Positions 24,052 through 36,359 are shown, counted from the first letter of the stretch. The stretch: DNA of 64,000 bases from Cryptomeria japonica (GCF_030272615.1 NC_081414.1:783098119-783162118), one strand, 5' to 3'. The notes: generated from the sequence alone by a model not told the origin. A program made the numbers and translations.

Positions 24052-27000
24052 ACTCTGAAAAACATTAAAGGCCTTACCCTTGTTCATTCCCAACTCATTG
24101 ACTGGGATTATGAAGGACCAACACAATTTGATACATTTCAAAATGACGAAGCTATTATCGACTATCTTGGCATACGAGATGATCTTCCCCCTGGAGACCA
24201 CAAAGCAGGATACATCATAGAACTCAACAACATGACCTATTTTGGTGAAGGTGTCGGACCTTCCAGTCGCAAAAATGTGAAAATAAGAACAAATCAAGGA
24301 TCTTATGGAGAAAACCACACTGTGGCGTTATCTGATCCCAAAAAAGTAAAAAGAAAGGACGTATCTGAGGGTGAAAACCTCTCTGAGGCACCCGAACATG
24401 GAAGGCTCGACATTCTCCCAGCATCATATGATGAAAAGTCATCCATGTTGGTAGAGGAGACTATCAAGACAAACATTGGTACAGAAGAGGTTCCACACAA
24501 CATATTCCTGGCTCAATCATTGACAGAGTCCAAAAGGACGAAATTCATAAGCTTCTTCAAGGAACAAAAAATCAACTTTGCATGGTCATACGCTGATATG
24601 CCTGGACTAGATCCGGATTTGGTAATGCATCATTTGACAGTCAAACCGGGGGCAAAGCCAGTCAAACAGAAATTAAGGAAAATGCATCCACAAGTGGCAT
24701 TACTAGTCAAAGCAGAGCTGGAGAAATTATTGGATGTCGGATTCATACTCCCAATTGATTATCCCGAATGGATCTCCAATTTAGTACCTATCAGTAAGCC
24801 AGATCGCAGCATCAGAATATGTACAGATTTCAGAGACATCAACAAAGCTTGTCCAAAAGATGACTTCCCATTACCAAATATCGACTTGATCATTGATCGC
24901 ACAGCAGGTCACGAAATGTTATCTTTAATGGATGGGTTCTCTGGTTATAATCAAATCAGGATTGCACCTGAGGATCAACATAAAACATCATTCACTTGTC
25001 CGTGGGGAACTTTCTGTTGGAATGTCATGCCCTTTGGGCTGAAAAATGCAGGTGCTACATATCAAAGAGCAATGACTACTATTTTTCATGATCTCATGCA
25101 CATAACCGTGGAAGATTATGTTGATGATCTCTTGGGTAAATCAATAGACAGAGATACACATTTGGACATACTTTCAGTCGTCTTTGATCGGTTGGAAAAA
25201 TACAAGGTAAGATTAAACCCAAAGAAATGTGTCTTTGGAGTAACCTCCGGGAAGCTCCTAGGATTCATTGTGTCTAAAAGAGGAATCGAAGCCGATCCAG
25301 CAAAAGTCAAGGCTATCTTGGACATGCCATCGCCCAGAAATATCAGTCAACTTCGATCCTTACAAGGGAGACTCCAGTCTATACGAAGATTCATAGCACA
25401 ACTTGCAGATAAGTGTAATCCTTTCCAACACCTGCTACATAAAAACATCAAGTTCAAATGGGATGAGAACTGTCAACAAGCTTTTCAGACACTCAAAGAT
25501 TATCTTTTGAATCCACCAGTTTTGATGCCACCAATTCTTGATCAACCTTTGCTACTATACATATCAGCTACTCCAATAGCACTAGGGGCACTCCTAGCAT
25601 AACAAGTTGCTGACGGCAAGGAAAAAGCAATATACTATATCAGTCACACATTGGTGGGATATGAGCTAAACTACACACCAATCGAGCGTGCATGTCTCGC
25701 TGTGGTCTTTGCTTCACAGAAATTACGACATTATATGCTCACTCACAAGACTAAGTTGATTGCAAGAATTGATCCATTAAAATACCTTCTCAACAAAGCT
25801 ACACTTACTGGGCGATTGGACAAGTGGGTAATGATCCTGAGTGAATTCGACATCGAGTATGTGGACAGAAAAGCAATAAAAGGACAAGCAATCGCAGATC
25901 AATTAGCAGATGCTCCCATGATAGATGATGTTCCTCTAAATTCAGAATTTCCAAATGAATCCATTTTCACAATATCACATGCAAAGCCATGGCAACTGTA
26001 CTTTGATGGGTCATACACACAGCATGGGGCAGGAGCTGGTATTCTCTTTATAACTCCTCAAGGTGATTCTATACCAAAATCATACCGCTTATCATTTCCT
26101 TGCACTAACAATATAGCGGAATATGAGGCATTAACAACTGGATTACGAATTGCAGTTCAGTGGAAGATCCAGGAACTTCATGTTTTTGGGGGTTCTCAAC
26201 TTGTCATCCATCAAGCAACTGATGATTACCAAACAAAAGATGAAAAATTAATGCCTTACAAACAACTGGTAGAGGATTTAAAACAGCATTTCGCAAAGAT
26301 AGATTTTGAACAGATACCAAGAGAGTAGAATCGTGCTGCAAATGCTATGGCTACAATTGCTTCACTAATTGACTTACCTCAAAATGAAGCCTGCTATGAG
26401 TTCCTGGTAGACAACTTGCTGGTTCCTTCATATGAGATCACTCCTACTAAAATGATATGTGTTTTTGGTCCCGAATCCCAGTTATATGGTTCCATATTCA
26501 CATATCTTCGCGACGATATCTTACCTCCCGATCTATCAAATAACCAATGCCGCACTTTTATTCACCAATCCTCTCGATATGTCATTCTAGCTGATATCAT
26601 TTACCGATAAGGTCTAGATGGCACTCTTCTTAGATGTTTAGAAAGCGACGAAGCTCAGATTGCGTTACGTGAAGTGCATGAAGGGATATGTGTTCCGCAT
26701 GCTAGTGGTCCTACCTTGGCCAAGAAACTCATCAGGACTAGATACTACTGGCCCAATATGGAAAAAGACTCATATCAGTTTGTCAAGAAATGCAAGCAAT
26801 GTCAAATTCATGGAGACCTCATACATGCACCAGCACAAGAACTACAACCACTTGCGTCTCCTTGGCCCTTTTGTTAGTGGGGACTCGATCTCATAGGCAA
26901 GATTCACCCTCCTTCTTCCAATGGCCATAAATTCATTATCACAGCCACCGAGTATTTCACAAAATGGATTGAAGCTGTGCCTCTCACACAAATCACTGGG

Positions 27001-27738
27001 AAACAAATTGCTACCTTCATCCTGAACTACATCATTTGTCAATATGGTATTCCCAATTCCATTATCACTGATAACGGGCGTCCCTTCAAAAATCAGGATG
27101 TTCATGAACTCTATGAGCGCTTCCATATTTCCCATTGTTTCTCCACACCATATTATCCCCAAGGTAATGGCCAAGCTAAGGCGTCTAATAAAACAATTCT
27201 TAAAATACTCAAAAAGACAGTCGACGATGCTGGCCGTAACTGGCATATCCAACTCAATCCTGCACTCTGGGCCTACCGCACAAGTGTCCGCACACCTATA
27301 GGAGCTACGCCCTACTCACTTGTCTACGGTGCTGAAGCTATCTTGCCTATTGAGGTCGAGTTACCTTCTTTATGGGTCTCTTTACAAAACATCATCAACG
27401 ATGAAGATTACAGGGTCTCTCGCTTACAAGAACTAGAACTGCTGGATGAACGGAGACAAACTGCTTTTAATCATCTTAAGGCTTACCAACAAAGAATGAG
27501 TCGCAGCTACAATCCCAAAGTCAAGCCTCGCACATTTGAGGTAGGTGACTTAGTCCTCAGAGAAAATCCAAAAAATCAGCAAGACAGAGAGAAGAAGGGC
27601 AAGTTAGAACCAAACTGGCTTGGTCCTTACATCATCACAGCAGTATATGGATCTAGGGCATATCAGCTCTCAACTACAGAAGGTGAACCTTTGGAGGATC
27701 CTATCAACAGTATGCACCTTCGCAGGTTCTACACATAG
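24052..27738 (+). pseudogene. Tat element RT, RNase H, archaeal-type RNase H and integrase, interrupted by stops
   Basis: Reverse transcriptase (about 24640-25330) has ICTDFRDINKACPKDDFPLP and an intact YVDD box near 25118. A first RNase H/connection follows (to about 25920). A second RNase H starts WQLYFDGSYTQHGAGAGI near 25990; its expected GDS reads GGS at 26188-26196. Integrase shows a zinc-binding region (CKQCQIHGD near 26793), LDLIGKI, TDNGRPFKNQ, and QAKASNK where the catalytic glutamate is lysine at 27178-27180. Stops TAA 25600, TAG 26326, TAA 26608 and TAG 26875 all fit C-to-T in Gln codons; TAA 24049 lies just before the open part. The frame ends at TAG 27736. Confidence 0.92.
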
Positions 27739-29340
27739 TTCTTCAGAATATCCTAATTCAAAAATACAAAAAAAAAAAAAAATTAAAAAATTAAAAAATC
27801 GAAAAAAGTAAAGAGAAATAATTTCGTCCAATGGTGAAAATCACTTCGGTGGTGCCCTGGGCAAGTACCATGGTGAAAAATGGGTCACCAGTGCCATGCG
27901 TAGAGACATTGCTCCTCCCTCCTTTAGGATTCACTTTCATCCTTCACTCACAACCTATTCATTCACAATAAAACTTACTCATTCCCATCATGGCTTGTTA
28001 TTGATCTACCCAAGATTGGTTAGCCATTCATAATAAACCCCCCTTTTCACTCCCTTTCCATCCATAATAAGTTAGATCTTATCTATGGCTAAGGCAATTC
28101 CTATGTCTAGTGATGGGTGTGGAACTGAGAACACCACATGTTTCAAGGAGTACAATTTCTTCCAGCGTCCTTCAGTCTATTCGCGCACAATCCGTAATAA
28201 AGCAAAATTTGCATCATAGATCCGCAATAAAGTTTCATCTTCTCTGCAATAAGGTTTCAGTTTCATGGATTCAGTGAGTTGCAGATGAGACACAGTAGTA
28301 ACAATGGGCTTCAACAAATCAAATCTTTCAACAGACTTAGACAACATATGGTTCTGTGTTAATCTATCCTTTTTGTGAAAGTGAACATTGTGACCACAAT
28401 CAAATAAGACTTATATAAGTGAAAAGAGACACTAAACTTGAGGACTACAGTGGATGTTGGTGTCGAGTCTTAGTTTTCTTTTGATTTTATCTTTTGGTGA
28501 CATGTCTTTTAGCTTTTCCAGGATGTCTCTAACTAGAGATTCTATCTCCAGGATGTCTTTGACTAGAAAGGCGAGGATGGGGTATCGTCACCTATTTTGT
28601 TTGCTGTCTATGGATTGTCTTTTAGTAATGCTATGACTTGTCCAAGGATATGAGGACACTGTGAGTCTAGTATGAACTGGGGCATTCCTTGTTTGTGACT
28701 GTCTTATCTCCATGCAAACGGGTACAATGACTTTCTGGGTCGAACAAATGCCTCGATTGTCATAACCTATTTTGCCACAATAAAGCTCAATGATGATAAC
28801 ACACAAGAAGCTCTTTCACATTCATATCTTCTATCTTCCATCCCCCTTTCCTGATTGACTTCCATTGTCCTTCTTGAGTCCATGTAGCCTGCTATCACAT
28901 GACTGAGTATAATGACACACCAAAAACATTTGCATTTCATGTAGTTTGCACCTGCATTACCACATATAAGCATTTCACACATACATACAGATATCACAAC
29001 TGCATCACATCCTGCATGCAACACTTGTTAGCACCATTTACATTTGCATTATCATATTCATCTGCATTACATACATTCACATTTGCATCATGCATCACAT
29101 ATAAAACATAAAAGAACAAAAATATTGCATTACATCATGTACATATTTGCATCCATATCATAAAACATACATTATAAAAACATCTCATCACTTAGGTACA
29201 CATGCATATAGCTGCCGCAAAAATGAATCATCTCTCATATATATATAAAGTGTCATGATACAATGATTTCAAAAATCATATGGCTACAAAATCACCCGCA
29301 GGTGTCTACAATACAAAACAATGGTACAGATACTGATACA
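27739..29340. other. Noncoding 3' region of the Tat element
   Basis: 1.6 kb after integrase with no convincing frame on either strand. It begins with an A-rich run at 27765-27810. Stretches rich in CACATATTTGCAT-like words occur at 28900-29170. Confidence 0.5.
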
Positions 29341-29356
29341 AGGGAGCCCTCTATGG

Positions 29357-31324
29357 CTATGATGAACTCCCTCCCTCGGAGCCGCCTAGCCTCGACGGAA
29401 TCTGAGCTCTAGAAGGACCCGCTCCAGGATCACCCTGCCTATCCCCCCTATCTAGTGGTGGTGGAGGACCAATGACCCCACCATTCGATGCCTGTCTCCT
29501 CCAGCTCCCTCTCGTAGCTATCGCTATCCACGATGGTCTATGGAAGCTCCTCGCCTGCTGATCTGCTGGCACGGCACCATAATACAGGTCCCTCCAATAG
29601 GAAATCTCCTCTCCGGCTCGCAGGACATATGCGTAGCCTGCTCCTGCATCCTCCGCCGCCTGCCTCCCTGCCCTCAGCGCTATCTCAGCCTCAGTGTAGC
29701 ACTGGATAGACTGATCTCTCTCCCGCTCAATATCTCTGAGCCTCATCCTGAGTCAGTCTCTCTCCCTCTCCAACTCCTAGATCTCATCTGCCTGGCCCTG
29801 ACAGATCTCCCTGAGCTCAATCAGCTCATCCTCCTCTGGATCCCCACCCTCTGCCTCTGCCTGTGGCTCTCCCTCTGCGGGTGCCTGCCCCTATACCTGT
29901 ATCGGTGCCGGAACAGGTACCTGTCTCTGTGCATGCCTGGGTACATGTACCTATCTCTGTCCCTGTGCCTGTACTGGCACCTGTCCCTGCACCTGTCCCT
30001 ATTCCTATGTTGCTGGTACCTGCAGGGGCAATCCACCGCGACCCCTCACCACCTGGGCCTGTCTCTCCTATCCACCCTCCCTCCGAGGTGCCACCCTCCT
30101 CTCCCCAACTACTCCCCTCCACCTCCGTCGGCCTCTGCCTCCATCACCCCCACTGTCATCATCATCATCTCCTCCTGCATCTCCCTCCAGTAGCTCCCCT
30201 GGATCTGTCAGTCACGGGAATGGATGCTCTACCCAGTAAGCTGTATACTCTGCATCCATGCCCGCATCCTCAATCTCTGGCCACATATCCTAGGGTAGGG
30301 GCATCATCTCTGCCAGCTGTGTGACAGCCTGATCATATGACAATAATGGCCCGAACTGTACCTGATCCCTCACTGTGCGGGCATACATACCCGAGCTTCG
30401 TGGCATCCTCTGGATCCTGCCATACTGTCTGCATACCCTGTCCACCAGCTGTCTCTTCAATATGTAGGGCATCCGCCCAATCAGATATCTGCTCCTGAAG
30501 GTATAAGGCAGCTCCACTGCGTCATCCTTCCACTCTTCACACCCCAGATACGGCCTCCAGATGACGACGTCAATGTCATCTATCACTTGCCTCCAGTGCT
30601 CTAACCTGCCAATCCGAGGCTGTGAAGTGATCATGTCATATAAATGCACAAAACTTCATCCATGATGCCTGCCTCTGAAATGTATCGGCTGTGTGATAGG
30701 CAGATGCTCATATGCCCAAACCTGCAGAAATGTCACTCCACAGCCCAATCCCACTGATCCATGGTAGACGAACTGGTGAAGCTCATAATACAGGTGTGCC
30801 AAAACACATGGACCCCATGCATATCTGGTGTGCTGAGTCACCAATATCTCCAGTGCTCCTCCCCAGCCCACTGCCAACCCTCGTGTCGCCCTGTCCGGAC
30901 ATAGGTAACCACTGATGGCTCCTCTAATCACAGCTGGCAAAGCTAACCCTGTCACGGTCATGGTGTCCCATGCCACATGCCCTGCTCTCATCTCTAGCCC
31001 GGGATCCTGGAACACCCATCTCAAAGCCTCCCTATCTCCATCTCGATCGTATGGAATCAGCTCTCCATCGATCGATATCCTCAATATCCTGTAGACATCC
31101 TCAAGCGTCACTGTCATCTCCCCCATCGGTAGATGAAATGTACATGTCTCGGAGTGCCATCTCTCCGCCAGTGCAGTCAGCAAACCCATGTTTGCCTGAA
31201 ACTCAGGCACATATAATACATGTCTAAGGCCCATCTCCTCGATAGCCGCTCTATCCTGAAATGATAACTCTGGTCGCAATCTCTGTGTGGACGGGAATCT
31301 CTCCCGTGACTCTAGCATAGGCAA
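29357..31324 (-). pseudogene. Antisense plant mobile domain (PMD, aminotransferase-like) ORF inside the Tat element
   Basis: One minus-strand frame starts MPMLESRERFPSTQRL and carries FHLPMGEMTVTLEDVYRIL, WDTMTVTGLALPAVIRGAIS, WGPCVLAHLYYELHQFVYHG and AYEHLPITQPIHF, hallmarks of the plant mobile domain of transposon-associated and some host proteins. It continues past a TGA at 30656-30658 and a TAG at 30290-30292 into an acidic, Gly/Arg-rich linker with more stops. It ends in a charged helical tail (IERERDQSIQCYTEAEIALR) closing at 29357. The region is much richer in G+C than the rest of the element. The role of PMD proteins in retroelements is not settled. The plus-strand frames over it are shadows. 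Confidence 0.82.
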
Positions 31325-31369
31325 ATACTCTTATAGTCAAACAATCAAATCATGTCAGCCATCGTGGCA

Positions 31370-31650
31370 TTCACTGTCTATCACAAAATGCTACTCGCTA
31401 TCTAAATACATATGGTTATCTATCCTAGTGACACTCACTGTTCATCACAAAGTGTTTCTCTCTATCCTAGTAGTGCTCCCTATTCATCACAAAGTACTAC
31501 GTGTGTGACATTCCCTGTTCATCACAAAGTGTTACTCACATCTCTCACTCCCTATTCATCACAAAGTGCTGCTCCTACTTTGGGTACTCCCTGTTTATCA
31601 CAAAGTACTCTATCTTGGCGCTCCCTGTTCATCACAAAGTGCCTTGATCT
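31370..31650. repeat. Array of CTGTTCATCACAAAGTG motifs
   Basis: Seven to eight copies of TTCATCACAAAGTG-like sequence spaced about 35-55 bp, upstream of the antisense ORF when read in its own direction. It may be part of that ORF's promoter region, but this is only inferred from position. Confidence 0.75.
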
Positions 31651-31769
31651 ATCCTAGTCTTCCTAGAGGACCTACTTGAGTGTATCCTCTCAGCAGCTTA
31701 TCCAATCGACAGTGTATGTTCATCACAGAACTGCCGATTTGACCTAAAAGACCAAAACCTTGCATTTTC

Positions 31770-32037
31770 AGACATAAACGCGTTTCTAACTCACAAACAC
31801 GCCTATAGACTGCACAAGCATGCTTACACAACGCAAACGCGCCTTTTGGACACAGATGTGCCTATACTCTGCACAGACGCATTTGAAGGACACAGACGTG
31901 CCTTCTTGGTACAGACGCCCCTACAGGACATAGATGCGCCTGAATCAAGCACAAACGCGGTTCCAGACGCATACGCGCCTGACACCGACACAGATGCACC
32001 TAGCGAACACAGACGCGCCTGGCACCGACGCAGATGT
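31770..32037 (-). repeat. Array of GCGTCTGTGTC-like motifs, cluster 3, inverted
   Basis: About a dozen copies of ACAGACGCGCC-like words, the reverse complement of the motif in clusters 1 and 2. It lies about 530 bp before the 3' LTR. Confidence 0.75.
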
Positions 32038-32550
32038 GATTTTACATTTTTGCACTTTTTTGTGCCCTATTCCTATGCGCATTTATTACTATCTACCATG
32101 CACTAATGACAAAAATTAAATGCGTCAAAGTACGAGGAGGTTTGGTGGTACTTACTGGCTCTCTTGCATCTGTTGGTCTCTGAAATCTGTGAACGCGGTC
32201 GAATCTGTGTACGAAAGCCATCGCTGCTGACTGCTGCTGCTCTTTTCTTGCTCTGCACTGTGATCTCGTAAGGATGTAGATGACAATGAGGATGTAGTTT
32301 CCCGCATGGTCTATCTTATAGCCTACCCTAGCCTCGCCCTCATTTCCCGAGTCAGTCTTCTTTATCCTGTGACTTTGTCACTTTATTCGATTGATCCATT
32401 CTAGCCTTTTTCTTCTTATCGAGAGATTGTCTGCAATCTTTTCAAACATTTTCATCCAATCTCTCGAGGGGGCATATTATTCCCATTCTGGGGCAACTTT
32501 GTATCGGTTCATCTTATCTTCTTTGAAACAACGTGACAAGCCGCATTGTC

Positions 32551-32566
32551 TCAAAGAGGGGCAAAA
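32551..32566 (+). other. Polypurine tract of the Tat element
   Basis: TCAAAGAGGGGCAAAA lies directly before the 3' LTR, the position and composition of a plus-strand primer. Confidence 0.85.
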
Positions 32567-33338
32567 TGTAGACACCTAAAATTGTCCAGTCTAATTAAAT
32601 AAATATTTTATTTATTTAATTATCTAAGCCTAATTCTTCTATTAATTAAATAAATTTTTATTTATTTGATTAATTCATTTATCCTCTTCTAGCCTTATTT
32701 TTCATTTAAATAAATTTATTTATTTATTTAAATTATCCTTTTCCTAAATTAAATAAATATTTTTATTTATTTAATTATCCCACTTCTTCTATTAATTAAA
32801 TAAATATTTATTTATTTAATTAATTCATTAGCTTTTTCTACACATGACACATGTCATTCATCTCTTAATTCCTACACTGCCTACCCCTTTCATTATTTTA
32901 CTATTTCTTCTACCTACCCTCTAATCCTAGCCAACCTCTCTTTTTACACCTCTCAATCTTATCCCTTCATTTCATATTGTGTCTTCTATTTTAGGAGATG
33001 CTTTCTTCATTATCAAACCCTAAGGACTAATCTTGAAGACTTGGCTACACTACGATCCTACTTGCAACCACATTCCATTCTTTGTTGAGCTCTTGTGCAT
33101 ATAAAAATCTGAGAGCAAATATATCAAGCAAGATCAATGGAGATAGGAAGAATGGAGATCAAAACCCTATTGGACATGTGATGGTATAATCTTTGTGATT
33201 TTGTGTTATTTGCATTGTCTTAGGTAATCTTCATATGTTATGGTGGATCTTTGTTGATTGTTAGGCTAGGGTTTTTGTGGTTGGATTCATTTAGCCTTTC
33301 AATATTGTTGTTATTGTTATCCATTTTCACCATATACA
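32567..33338 (+). repeat. 3' LTR of the Tat element
   Basis: 772 bp. It is longer than the 5' LTR by 15 bp, a near-duplication around ATGGAGATAGGAAGAATGGA (about 33137). Followed by the second AGGAG. Confidence 0.95.
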
Positions 33339-35373
33339 AGGAGAAGCCCATCCAATTGTGGACATCTCTTTGAGATTCTTGATACATGACGTACAACTAT
33401 ATTAAGCTTGAAGAACTTATTGTGACGCCATTGTACTGAATGTATGGGATTTCATGTGAAGGGTCTATCTCTGACGAGATCAAGAGGTTCCTAAGACCCA
33501 GGGGATATGATGAAAGACACATTATTGATCATAACTGGGGGGACTAGTTTATGAATAAGGATTTTACATGTTTTAGAGTATATGGATTTGAGAGGAGCCC
33601 CTACATGTTGCCAAAACTAATACCGAACATAATAGCTTATCTAGAGATTATGAGGCAATTGAGTGTGTCCAACGCTAAACATTTTCCAGATATGCATAAG
33701 AAAGCCTTCCTTCCCGGGACACTAAGTTTTGGTGATTTCATCATAGTTTCAACCAAAGCTTATGAAATAATTGATAAGAAGTTGATAGAAGAATACAATT
33801 TGTATGAGCATTATGCCAAGAAAAACTATGATCCTAAAGGATACATTCAGTCTTGCAAGAAGAGGCAGAACTTGGGAGGTTATCTGCATGTCAGTATTGA
33901 GGTTGAAGATATCTTCAAGAACATGGAGGATGAAGAGGCCAAAGAGGTAATTTATCAACTGAATAATGAACTGGGAGAAAAGAGATGAAGACTCGAAGAA
34001 ATTGAAACCGAGGAGGAGGAGATAGAAACTAAATCTAATGAGAATGCAATTGTCTCTAGATGGCAAGTGCAAGAGAAGGAAGAAGAGCCAGACATGTAGG
34101 GCCAAATAGAGACAGCATTAGAAGTTCATGTTGACTCTTGGTTAGAGGAGTTTTCTACTTTTGTTGTTGATAATGTTTTTATTCATTCCAAAGAATTTAA
34201 AAAATTCTTGTAAAATTTTAAAGGGAAGAAATTGTGGGACTATATTCCCAACATAACACTTGATATTGAGGCTGAGTTGTTAAAGAAATTAAAAGAGGAA
34301 ACTGATGCAGAGATAACCACAATGACCCCTCAAAATGGGAGGCAACTGCTTACAGAGGCTGGGCTGATTTTGTTTCTCGGATGGGACCTCAGTGCTTTGT
34401 TTATCTTTGATAGTTTATTGCATTAAGAAAACAAGGTATTCAAATTGGATATACAAGGTGTAAATGACGTATTTATTGGTTCAAGATTTGATCAGGATGA
34501 GGAATCTTTGAGGTTATGGGCTCTATACCCTCCCCACAAGAGACCAAAGATCATTGATGTTGACAAGGCCTTTGGCCATATGATGAAACTAAAAGTTACT
34601 AAAATTGAGCCAATTGTTTTTGCTGATATCGGACTTTATATTTCAAAATTCAATAAAGTACAGATGGTCAGAGTAGTGAGGGAGAGGAACCCGTACAAGG
34701 CATTGTATGAAGAAACGCTAAGGAGAAGTGGGCAACAGGTGCCAATGGTTCTTACTCCAGATAGATCTCAAAGGAAAAAAAATGTGAGGAGTTGCAGCAA
34801 GAAAATAAAAGGATATTAAAACAAATGTAATGTGTGAGGGTAGATACTGCTGGTGTATTGCTAACTAAAAGATTTGAGGTTTTACAAGGCTTTCTGAAAG
34901 AATTTTGGAAAGTGTTTCAAAAGAACATGGTCAATGCAGTTTCACACAACAGAATTTCAAACAGATTGGGAACAAGGTTGCATGATAAAACAATGGCCAA
35001 AGCGGAAACAAAAGAAATTGAAAAAATAAAGAGGTTGCTAGCTAAACATAATAAATTTGATAAACATTTACAATTTAAATATAATGAATGCAAAGACACT
35101 GTTCAGCATGGTTTCCCATAATTAACTAATCAAAAGGGTTAGCTAAAGGCTAAAGATGTATGGATCTCAAAATATCATAGTCTTCTCAATGTCACCCTTG
35201 ATATTTCCCAAATTGATGGAATTGAATTGAAAGAGACTGTGAAACAAATGGAAAACTTTGTCATGCTGGATGTAATTGTCAGGGATATCATCCATGATGT
35301 AGACACATATAGGTCAGAGAAGTACTTGGAGCATATCCAAAACTGCGGCAAGATGTTGGGAGACCAGACCTGA
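33339..35373 (+). pseudogene. Unknown ORF family, copy A, 3' segment
   Basis: Picks up at codon 33341 exactly where 17333 left off and matches copy B from codons for LWTSL onward. Conserved blocks include DFTCFRVYGFERSPYMLPKL, FLPGTLSFGDFIIVSTKAYE, GRQLLTEAGLILFLGWDLSA, FKLDIQGVNDVFIGSRFDQD and RPKIIDVDKAFGHMMKLKV. Stops include TGA 33371, TGA 33380 and TAG 34097. A one-base slip in an A run near 34777 shifts the frame before the coiled tail, and the C-terminus reads CGKMLGDQT then TGA at 35371. The family is not recognised. Acidic and Lys-rich helices suggest a soluble protein, no more. Confidence 0.72.
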
Positions 35374-36150
35374 TGTCTAAGTTGGAGCCCAGAGTCATGT
35401 TTTTCTATGTTTTTATAATATGTTCATATTGTAAAGACAGTTTTTTAGGAAGTTAGTTTCTAGTTAGTTTTTGTTAGTTTTAGTTTTAATGAAAGGGTAT
35501 GCCCTTTCACTTTCAAATTGAATCATCATCTATAAATGGAGGATCTTTTAAAACAAGTGGGGGAGATACCTCAAGTTTTATGATCTTATCAAGACAATTT
35601 TATACAGCACTTATGTAGTTTGTTTTCTGGAAATATCAAAGTTGATGGATGATACATATTGAAATCAACTCGTTTGATTATCTATTTTCAATATAAATTT
35701 CAAGTGTTCTGCATTCTGAATTGTATATTCTTTTCAATTGATTGATTAGTTCCATGTGATAAATATATTTTATTAGATTGCATCAATGTGTTATCTTATG
35801 CTATTGTGATTGAGACTAATTTCCAGTTTGAGTATTAGTTTGAAAGGTTGGTTGGCAAGTTTCAAATTGTCTTATTGGTCTTTCAGAGCAGAGTTAAAAT
35901 TCAATAAGACTAACTACATTTTATATTTCAGTTACAATCCATATAGATGCTTTTGATGTGATGGTCTTGTTTTGAAAACAAGTTATTAAAATTGTCTCCA
36001 TGGTTATACGTAGGATCTTTCAATTTGAAATAGTATGAAACCAGTAAGGGATGAAGGAGTTGGTCTGTTGTCGATTTGATATAATTAAATCAAGTATTTT
36101 TCAGAAGCAATCTTCATCAAGGAATCATGCTTTTAATTTATACAGGCACA
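35374..36150. other. 3' flank of copy A, homologous to 53288-54065
   Basis: Both copies share GTTAGTTTCTAGTTA and AATGAAAGGGTATG soon after the stop (near 35452 and 53358), and ATGAAACCAGTAAGG near 36036 and 53939, so the duplicated unit extends about 750 bp past the ORF. No further gene is seen. Confidence 0.65.
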
Positions 36151-36359
36151 ACTTCATAAACCTTTGCCTCCTCAAAAATTTAAAGACAAAATTCAAGAAT
36201 CATTTGCCTCCTCAAAAATTTAAAGATAGAATTCAATATAGAAAAGCTTTTAACTAAAATTCAAGAAGTTCATGTTTCTCTACCTAATTTAAATTGAGGA
36301 TCATTACATGACTATTCAAATGCTAAATTATATCCCACTTTAACTTAAATGAAAGAACC

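Larger units (their letters stand above)
17334..33338 (+). mobile_element. Young Ty3/gypsy retrotransposon, Tat type, 16.0 kb
   Basis: LTRs 17334-18090 and 32567-33338 start TGTAGACACC and end CCATATACA. The duplication AGGAG flanks them (17329-17333 and 33339-33343). By eye the LTRs differ by six substitutions and one 15-bp indel. The order is leader, gag-protease, RT, RNase H, a second archaeal-type RNase H and integrase (20213-27738), then a long 3' region with an antisense mobile-domain ORF. The extra RNase H after the usual one marks the Tat lineage. Insertion split copy A of the unknown ORF, and the uninterrupted copy B confirms the join. About ten in-frame stops mean this copy is not autonomous. 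Confidence 0.95.

Noticed and set aside
20213-27738. Reassigned stop codons (TAG/TAA read as Gln)
   Set aside because: Stops do fall at Gln positions, but one is TGA at an expected Arg, other elements show Trp-to-stop, and catalytic residues are also mutated. Deamination decay explains all of it.
29540-30324. Long plus-strand Leu- and Pro-rich frames
   Set aside because: They overlap the antisense mobile-domain ORF, have low-complexity composition and no family resemblance; they are shadows of its GC-rich coding strand.
31370-32037. CRISPR-like array
   Set aside because: The repeated cores are short and degenerate with irregular spacing, the genome is a plant nuclear one, and there are no cas genes.
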